Shown here piece after piece: positions 57,003-64,000 of a DNA stretch of 64,000 bases. The stretch is from Ambrosia x helenae (lineage: Eukaryota > Streptophyta > Magnoliopsida > Asterales > Asteraceae). A model generated the notes under the pieces. It was not told the DNA's origin. It saw only the letters and a program-made list of their open reading frames with translations, and ran no database searches. The DNA lies in assembly GCA_030844895.1 (NCBI GenBank), contig CM061231.1, positions 152,115,889-152,179,888 of the forward strand, in the 5' to 3' direction. Position 1 is the first letter of the stretch. Each line of letters starts with the position of its first letter. Position numbers and translations under genes: made by a program.

Positions 57003-58144
57003 TAAGGGTTCCCGTACAAAAACCTTATATTGTGAGAAGGGTAAGAAAGAATCTCATAGTGACACGTGGCACCAAGGTGAAGGATAAATAAGTAAATATA
57101 CACAAATGAATGAATTAATTATTTTCATGCTTTTATAATTATTGAGTAATTTTAGGGATTTTATTTTCAAATCCCTAACCGATGTACAGTTCTGTTCTTT
57201 TTATAATTTGTAGTTTTTGGGTTTTATATAATCCAATTCTACAAGACTTGTAATATCCAGTTGTGTGTTTTATAGCTGATGATTTTATCATGTATGGTTA
57301 AGGTGTTTTAAGCATCAAGTCCACTGTGTTTTAAGCATCAAGCCCACTTGAGAATCAAACCAATATAAATCTCATTAATCCTTTACCCTTCGTGTGTTTT
57401 AAAATTAAACCAATATAACTATAAAACCTGAAAAAACATAACCTTGTGTGTTTTAACACCAAAACTCAGTACATTCACATGTTGTGTTTTAAACACAACC
57501 ATATATTTCCAGAAAACACATCAGTATAAACATATGTTTTCTGAGAAAGTATATACGAATTGTTTTGAAACCCACTATTTTTTTGAAGATAAAACACACG
57601 ATTTAAGCACATAAATCCATTACGTTGTGTGTTTTATGTTCAACCAACTAACCCAAAAAAAACAAAACATTTAACAATCTCAATGTGTTATATGTTCAAC
57701 TAACCTAGAAGTTCAAGAAACATGGCAGAACTATAAAAATCAATCGCAAGATGTGTTATTATAAACAATCCGAAGGTGTTATTGTTCCTTTTTGGTATGT
57801 TCTTCCTCTTCAGTTAATCTATGTTGATGGGTATAGGAATCTTTGCTTTTGAGAGGTCTGTTGCTTTTTTCAAAAGCTGTAAAATAAGTTGAATTCAAAA
57901 GTCTTTTGCTTTTTGTGAGGAAATCGTAGAAGAAAGAGAAAGAAAATTGTTGAGAGGGAGAGAAGAATCAGGAAGAAAGAGAAAAGAAGAGAGAGAGAGA
58001 GAGAGGGAGAAATTAAATGGGATTGGAAGAAAGAGAAGGTTTTATTAAATGTGTGTTTTTAAATGAGAAGATGTATTATTACATTACTACCCCCACATCA
58101 TAAAGTTATTTAATAATCGTATAACACAATTTACAAAATTGCCA
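57001..58144. mobile_element. Element K: (TA)n-anchored, about 1.1 kb
   Basis: Starts after (TA)n 56968-57000 with GGTAAGGGTTCCCGTACAAA, TGTGAGAAGGGTAAGAAAGA. GTGTGTTTTA / TAAAACACA words fill 57250-57680, then a GAGAGAGAG tract (57920-58010). The right end is poorly matched to the left, so the boundary is uncertain. Confidence 0.5.
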
Positions 58145-58151
58145 CTATATA

Positions 58152-58212
58152 GGGCTAGGATCCGTTGAGAACTCGCGAGAAGTCGACGTAAAATAAGAGA
58201 ACTCGCGGATCC
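58152..58212. mobile_element. Minimal (TA)n-anchored element, 61 bp
   Basis: Bounded by TATATA on the left and (TA)n on the right. Left GGGCTAGGATCCGTTGAGAA and right, read inward, GGATCCGCGAGTTCTCTTAT leave almost no interior. Contains two GAGAACTCGCG words. Looks like two TIRs joined. Confidence 0.6.
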
Positions 58213-58223
58213 TATATATATAT

Positions 58224-59104
58224 GATTTGGATCATATGAGAACTTACCTTAGTTGTGAGAACTAGAGAACTCCTATGGACCAATGATGATGATGTTTTTT
58301 TAATACAATGATGATGATGAGTTTTTTTTATAGATATTTGATTTTTTACATTGATGTAATATACAAATTTTGTTGATGTTGTGGAGCGTTACAGTGGTGT
58401 AAATGCGAATGTATAGATGGTTGTTTGGTTCTTTACACTAGCGTATTTTTGCAGAAGTTTGTGTATGGCAGATTTACACTTGTGTAAAATATTACACCAG
58501 TGTAAATCGTCCTCATCAGATGTTTGTTTTGGATTTTTACAAAAATTATAGATGTTTTGGTTTATATATATGTGAGTAAACACTGGTGTAAATAATTACA
58601 CCAGTGTAAATCATACAAATTATAAATGTTTTGGGTTAGTAAACACTGGTGTAAATAATTACACCAATGTAAATCATACAAAAATTATAGATGTTTGGTT
58701 ATATAGATGTAAGTAAACACTGGTGTAAATTTTTACACCAGTGTAAAAACGAGAGGTAGATGACAAAAAATGCACATATTTGTTTTTTTGTTTAAAAAAA
58801 TATTTTTTTAAAAGTAAATTATTTTAATTAAAAAAATAAAATAAAGTTTAAAAAATATGATTCTTTTTAATAATGGAATAAAAAATTAACATAATATTAT
58901 AACAATTTTTTCTCTCCCATGGTTTTTTACCTAAATACCCCTAAATGTACTTTATTATATTAAAAAATCTTAATAATAAGTTAATACACATGTGAAGACA
59001 AAAAATCCCATATTTTCATCTCAACAATTGGATCATCAAGATTAAATGTCCATATGAGTTCTCTAGTTCTCACAACTCATATGAGTTCTTATTTTATCCC
59101 TTCC
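58224..59104. mobile_element. Element L: (TA)n-anchored, 881 bp, GAGAAC family with ACACCAGTGT palindromes
   Basis: Left GATTTGGATCATATGAGAAC then AGTTGTGAGAACTAGAGAAC; right read inward GGGATAAAATAAGAACTCAT then GAGTTGTGAGAACTAGAGAA. Excellent TIRs of about 55 bp. The interior repeats ACACTGGTGTAAATAATTAC and TTACACCAGTGTAAAT (58465-58745). Non-coding. Confidence 0.85.
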
Positions 59105-59121
59105 ATATATATATATATATA

Positions 59122-59845
59122 CTAGCAGGAGCCCGCGCGTTGCGACGGTGTTGTACAATGTTTGGATGTTGCATTTGGTCAAATTTATGATTTTCGACCC
59201 GATTCGACCTAAAAATTCAAATTTAATTATATACAACTTGAATTTCTTTTATAATAAGTACATATATATAATTTGTTTATTTAGCTCGATTCGAATTCAA
59301 ACATAAATCAAATTGCAATTTAAATAACCTGAATAACTCGAAAACAGTCGCGCTAAGCATTCATATTCCACCTATTACTTTTACATGTTATATTATAGAG
59401 ATTCAAACCAACTTATAACTGGGTCAAATTTATCCTCTATTATTGATTAAAAAGGAACATTACGCTGTTACTCGAAAGCATGATGGGTAAAGTGCATTCT
59501 TGTTAGTTGTTTTTTAATCTCCACAGGCTAATTCCAAAATATAACGAACATGTAAGTTTGTTTGCGGTTAATTTATTGTGGATAAGACATACAAAATATA
59601 GGGGTTTAAAATTGTGAATAGTGTAATATTATACACACTAATTTTTTGTTTCTTGTTTTTGTCTTTTTTTAACCTTCAACTATTAATCATTAATTTGTTG
59701 TTTTTTTTGTGTCATTAATTAATAGAAATTAATAGTTGTATTAAATTTGTCTTGTCATTTTAATGAAATTACAATTTTACCCTTATGCATAAACATGAAA
59801 TGACAACTTTACCCGTCCAGCACCCACTATATAGTAGTATAGAAG
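59122..59845 (-). mobile_element. Non-autonomous Helitron (minus strand), about 0.72 kb
   Basis: Minus-strand 5' end near 59845: TCTATACTACTATATAGTGG; 3' end: ACCGTCGCAACGCGCGGGCT, CCTG, CTAG (59125-59122), next to (TA)n 59105-59120. No coding content. Same terminal family as the copy ending at 53931. Confidence 0.6.
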
Positions 59846-61387
59846 TATAGATATAGATAAATGATTTTTTTTAAATGCGCCTGAATAATTCCGGAATCTA
59901 GCTTGTTGACCTCTCCGGCCCACCCAAGGGCCGGCCACGCTTGGGATAAGGGTGTTTGTTCAATTATGTCGATTATTGGTAATCTTATAGTACGTGTTGG
60001 ATCTAAATAAAAGATTGCATATGATTTTTTTATGAACGGCAAAAAGATTGCATTATGTTGGGGAATATATAAAGTCCATGATTATATCCGTATGTAGGGA
60101 CGATTAAACCGTACATAGATGTATGCTATCATGCTAAATGGCATTTTTGTGCTTTGTCCTCACAAGATGCCACATTTGTACTTCAACCTTTGATAAAAGT
60201 TTATGTTATAACCATTGCTAAAGCTAAAGCTAAATCTTCACGGGAGATAGGTTGGCTGCACGTCGATTGGATTGTCGTGTCTCTTTGGGCGGGCGGCTGG
60301 TTACATGCCATGCGGCCCATCGAGTCTCTCCCTTTTTACGAGCAGGTTGCCCTCCTTTGCAAAAAATTAGAGAATTGAAAAATAAGAATGAGTAGCTTGA
60401 AGTAAGACCACCCTTAGTGGTGACACAAATGGAGGTGGGTTGGTTGTTCCCTACACTAACTAAAAATAAAAACGAAAAACTACATTTGTCCTTACGACCA
60501 GTGTTTTCAAAACTGGACCAGTTTGTCCGACCGGTTAAACTTAAACTAGGAGCCAACATGTTTACTGGTCTGTTATTTGCAATTGAACCGCTTTTGCTTT
60601 GAACCAGGTTTAACCTTAACCGGTCAAACCGTTTATAACTAACCAGGTTAAAACTCTGTGTATTACACAAGTTGAATAAATATAAGTTTATATGCTAGGT
60701 AATAAAAATTTATATCTTTAAAAAACTTATGTATTGTATGAGTTGAATATACTCATGTCTTATACGGGTTGGATAAATATAATAATCGATTAACACATAT
60801 AGTCGTTAAGATATGTTTTAAAAACATAAATTTTTATGAAACTATGTGATATACGGGGTTGATTAATAAAAATTAAATGGTTATTAATAAGCGAAAAAAT
60901 AGAATAATTACTTAACAAAAGTTTATACTAAATAGCTAAGAGAGAATTGAAAAATTATGATTTATTAATTTTATTTAATATGAGAGAGAAACGAAAAAAC
61001 TATTATTATTATCTAATAGGATATAAACGAAATATTATGATTTAATCTTATTATTTAATAGTGGATAAAAGATAAAATAAAGGTGACCGTGTGTTCTAAA
61101 ATATTTTTATTGTATAGTAAAGATAAAGAGTAAAGCGCAATCCTTAATACATTATTACATAGGGTAAGTCAGTTGTCGAACCACGAAGAATACCATAGAA
61201 AGTGTTGTTCAATGGTTTCTTGTTACGTGACTAAATTAAACAAATAGTAAAATCAAATAATCAAATATTTGAGAGGTTGTTTAAGAAGTAAATAAACAAT
61301 TAATTAAAGAGGTTGTAAGTTGCTAAAAGGAAAAGTGGTTCCTCATGGATTCAGATTTGACATGACTTGACTGTGAAACTTGATTAA
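59846..61387. other. No gene; ACCGGTT-rich repeat fragment
   Basis: 60500-60660 has clustered ACCGG/CCGGTT words after CCAGTGTTTTCAAAACTGG, typical of eroded hAT-type repeats. 60154-60380 has an open frame (WIVVSLWAGGWLHAMRPIES) without any family I recognise. The remainder is AT-rich. Confidence 0.4.
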
Positions 61388-61707
61388 GACCCCGTAGTGG
61401 GGCGTTAGTTTTCAAAAATTTTGTAAAATAGCGCCCCCCACATCGAAACATGGGGGCACCATTTTTGTAAAAGTGGCTCGGGCTCTATATATATAACGCC
61501 GGTGACATATTGCAAGACCCAATCATATGGTGACACGTGGCGGGCCTTTGAAATCAACCAATCACAATCACAATCAGGGGCTTTATAAATAAAGCCCCAC
61601 CACTACACCCCTTTTTCAGTTTCTCTCTCCACGCTGACTCAGCAGCCACGTGGACCAATCAGGAAGGGGGGCTTTATATATATAAAGCCCCCCACTACGC
61701 ATGGTCT
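61388..61707. mobile_element. MITE with GTAGTGGGG ends and internal TATA hairpins
   Basis: Left AGACCCCGTAGTGGGGCGTT and right, read inward, AGACCATGCGTAGTGGGGGG form imperfect TIRs; I infer Mutator-type from the terminal style, but no clean 9-bp duplication is visible. Inside are palindromes GGGGCTTTATAAATAAAGCC (about 61577) and GGGGCTTTATATATATAAAG (about 61668), and ACACGTGGCGGGCC / CCACGTGG motifs. No ORF. Confidence 0.6.
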
Positions 61708-62102
61708 AAGTGACTTTGATAACAAGGATAATTTACTTTGATTGATTGCGAAACAATGAAAGGTTTGTCACTTGATTACCAATTAAAATTTACTAAACCT
61801 AACTTTTTTCTAGTATATCTTAATTATTAGAAATCTCGGGAACTGAAAAATAAAAAACTAGGTTTCAAATAAAGTTTAACCATTATCAATCAAATCAAAC
61901 AAACAAGAAACAAGTAGCAAATGCTTAGATTGTGTGTCCTAAATACAAAGAAAAATTAATCAAATCGTCTAATTACAAGAACCCTCCACATAGAGGAAAC
62001 CACAAAAAATAGGTGCTCATGGTGCTGATTGGATCTTCAAGATTTGATGTAGATTGCATATTGGAGGAATGATTGGATGGGTTTTAATGACTAAAAAGAT
62101 TT
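61708..62102. other. AT-rich, no gene; resembles part of 40220-40930
   Basis: Shares a general layout (AATTACAAGAACCCTCCACA, GATCTTCAAGATTTGATG) with the region upstream of the NAC gene. Possibly an old retroelement. Confidence 0.35.
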
Positions 62103-63816
62103 TGTGACACCTGGTAAACTCGGATTAACTTTCCTAACAGACACTTAAGTCTACCTTAGCAAAACATTTACTAAACAAGCCTAACTAGTTTAGTTGAGTT
62201 GGTTCGGTGATTCAGGGAACAATCGGGAGTCGGTTTACACACACACAATGTGAATGGTTTGGTGATTCATGGAATCATTGGGAAACACACGCGCACAAGT
62301 CTCGTATCACGTCTGTTGGTGAACCAATAATGCAATATAGGTAATCTTGGAATTTTTACATGTTATACGATCATTGACAACTTAGAAATACGTGTTTACG
62401 TGAAATTAGAGGAAGGACTTGCCATTTGTGTGCAAAACAGGGGGAAGGGCTTTTGCTGATGGCTCAAAACAGGGGGAAGGGCTTGCCCTTCGTGTGGAAT
62501 TTAGGGGAAAGGCAACCCCTTCGTGTGAAAAGGGGGCGAAGGGCTTGATGGCTCAAAACAGGGGGAAGGGCTTGCCCTTCGTGTGGAATTTAGGGGAAAG
62601 GCAATCCCTTCGTGTGATAAAGGGGCAAAGGGATTGACCCCTTCGCCTAAACCCACCCCTCCGCCCCCTGCAATAGCAAACATGTATAAATACCTCGTTC
62701 TAACATGTTTTCATCATTTCACAAACCCTAAATCGCCCCCCAAAAGCTCTCTCTCTCAGCCCCTAACCTCTAAGAACAAGTTCCTGCCCTAAAACCATTG
62801 ATTCCTAGCCTAAAACACTTACAAATCCAGAACCAAGCTTAGATCTAATGTGTGTAACTTATTCAACATCTTTTCCTTTCATTTTGATATTGTTTTCATA
62901 AACCCTTGATGTGCATAGCTGATTTCAAAGTGTTTTCATAAACAAAAACTTTCCTAAACAAGATCTAAACCATTAAATGAGTTTTATGATAACCCAAGTT
63001 TTTCAATGATGTTGGTGATCTAATAATTAGGGATTTTGTGTTGTTTGTTGTTATAATGATAGCATGATGTTGAAATGATTATTGATGAAGTGTTAGAAGC
63101 ATGTTTAAGGTGTGTTTGGCTTGAATATGATATGTTATGAGTTTTGACCCATTTGAAGATTTTCTAGAGATTTAGAGTTTGATATGATTGTTTTAATGAT
63201 GATAATATCTTAGGATTCATGCTAGATTAGTCCTAACTGAGATTGATAATAATATGAACATGATTTGATGATGATATTTGTTTTTTACCTATTATGGAAA
63301 CAATTACATGCATGATGTGACATTTTCATAATCTTTGCCATTTTAGGTAAACTTGTTATTGTGCATAAAACCTGATTTGACAAGATGCTAAGTGGCGTAT
63401 CATGTTGAGAATAGGCTAGGTATTGATTAGTCGTGAATCGGCAGGTTTCTGGATCGATTCGAGAGGTTTCGCGTGACAAGATGGAGAACAGCAGCTACAT
63501 GGGCGAAACGCTCACCCCTTCGCCCAGCTGTGACCTTTTCGCCTAGAAATGACCCCTTCGTGTAGAATTATGACCCATTTGTGTATAATTGTGACCCCTT
63601 CATATGAAATGAGATCCGTTTGTGTAAAACATGCTAATATGACTCATAACATGCAAATTTACGTGTACAGTTACCTGATAACTTATATGTGACTGTTACA
63701 CTGATATTGTGTGTCACCAACAGAATGTCGAGTCTTGTGTGGTTGTGTCAAAGACAAAACACTTGTACCAACATACGAAGTCATGGTTTGGACAACCAAG
63801 GGTTATTAGACCAACA
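62103..63816 (+). mobile_element. Probable 5' LTR of a retrotransposon running off the window
   Basis: Starts TGTGACACCTGG and ends ACCAACA, directly followed by TGGTATCAG (63817-63825), which matches the first nine bases of an initiator-Met primer site before diverging. TGTATAAATACCTCG at 62682-62696 is a good TATA box with a CT-rich leader after it. The second LTR would lie beyond 64000, so this cannot be confirmed here. Confidence 0.45.
62457..62640. repeat. 89-bp direct repeat (two copies) of AGGGGGAAGGGCTTGCCCTT
   Basis: GGCTCAAAACAGGGGGAAGG starts at 62461 and 62550. Both copies go on through CCCTTCGTGTGGAATTTAGG. Related CCCCTTCGTGTAGAATTATG words recur at 63500-63610. Confidence 0.85.
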
Positions 63817-64000
63817 TGGTATCAGTCTAACACTTATAGACGTCTTATGATAAATTTTCAGTAGTTGGAACTATCGCGTACATCAGGTTTTAAAACTAAC
63901 AATAAGACGTAACCTAAGGTGAGTTTCAGGACCCTCTTTTACCGTTTTCCTGTTGGGGGAGAAACATGATACGCAAATAACAAACACTAAACTTCGTGGG
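63817..64000. other. Interior of the probable retrotransposon, no ORF visible
   Basis: Sequence after the presumed primer-binding site, cut by the window edge. Confidence 0.35.

Noticed and set aside
60230..60670. 146-codon minus-strand frame
   Set aside because: No recognisable domain, overlaps an ACCGGTT-rich repeat, and has no splice or promoter support.

Overview
This is a nuclear segment of a flowering plant, almost certainly a eudicot. It has small genes with short canonical GT-AG exons, AT-rich introns and intergenic DNA, a miR164-type site in a NAC gene, and dense nested plant transposons. The style of the repeats (Helitron ends ending CTAG, (TA)n-anchored elements, GGGTAT-rich hAT elements) makes me think of Asteraceae, but that is an inference from memory and not proven here.

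Only four host loci are visible. (1) 3032-4063 (+): a chimeric two-exon gene whose first exon is the N-terminus of a membrane-anchored acyl-CoA-binding protein and whose second is the last exon of an unrelated OB-fold protein. The two exons are phase-compatible. (2) 4538-6832 (-): a complete seven-exon tyrosine/nicotianamine aminotransferase-like gene, probably with an extra 5'UTR exon and a TATA box near 7630. (3) 11706-13170 (+): a complete four-exon PIG-P gene (GPI-anchor GlcNAc transferase subunit). (4) 41398-43667 (+): a three-exon NAC transcription factor with a miR164-type target site and an apparent one-base deletion at the end of exon 1. These genes do not form a pathway together.

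Everything else is repetitive or has no recognisable gene. Left part (1-11700): a Helitron-like end, a 168-bp AT-rich satellite, gene fragments, two hAT/MITE insertions and LINE 3' ends. Middle (14500-37000): a large nested cluster. A hAT element (TIRs at 16457 and 27032, 8-bp duplication GTTTCTCA) is split by about 10 kb of elements sitting in (TA)n microsatellites, including three tandem copies of a 1.46-1.49 kb block. More (TA)n-anchored elements follow at 29181-36385. Then come a 5'-truncated LINE with a 13-bp duplication (37046-37530) and a decayed PIF/Harbinger-like element (37886-39253). Right part (44000-64000): more (TA)n-anchored elements, a solo LTR, an intact LTR retrotransposon of 5.19 kb without gag-pol (47064-52253, 5-bp duplication ATTTT), a Stowaway MITE, several Helitron termini, a Mutator-like MITE, and a probable LTR element running to the right edge.

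The most notable pattern is a group of at least a dozen elements of different sequence that share one plan. They are bounded by (TA)n on both sides, have about 40-50 bp imperfect terminal inverted repeats built from an iterated short motif (GAGAACC, GAAAACC, GTAGGAA or GTACGAA, depending on family), and have interiors peppered with a short palindromic or repeated word unique to the family.
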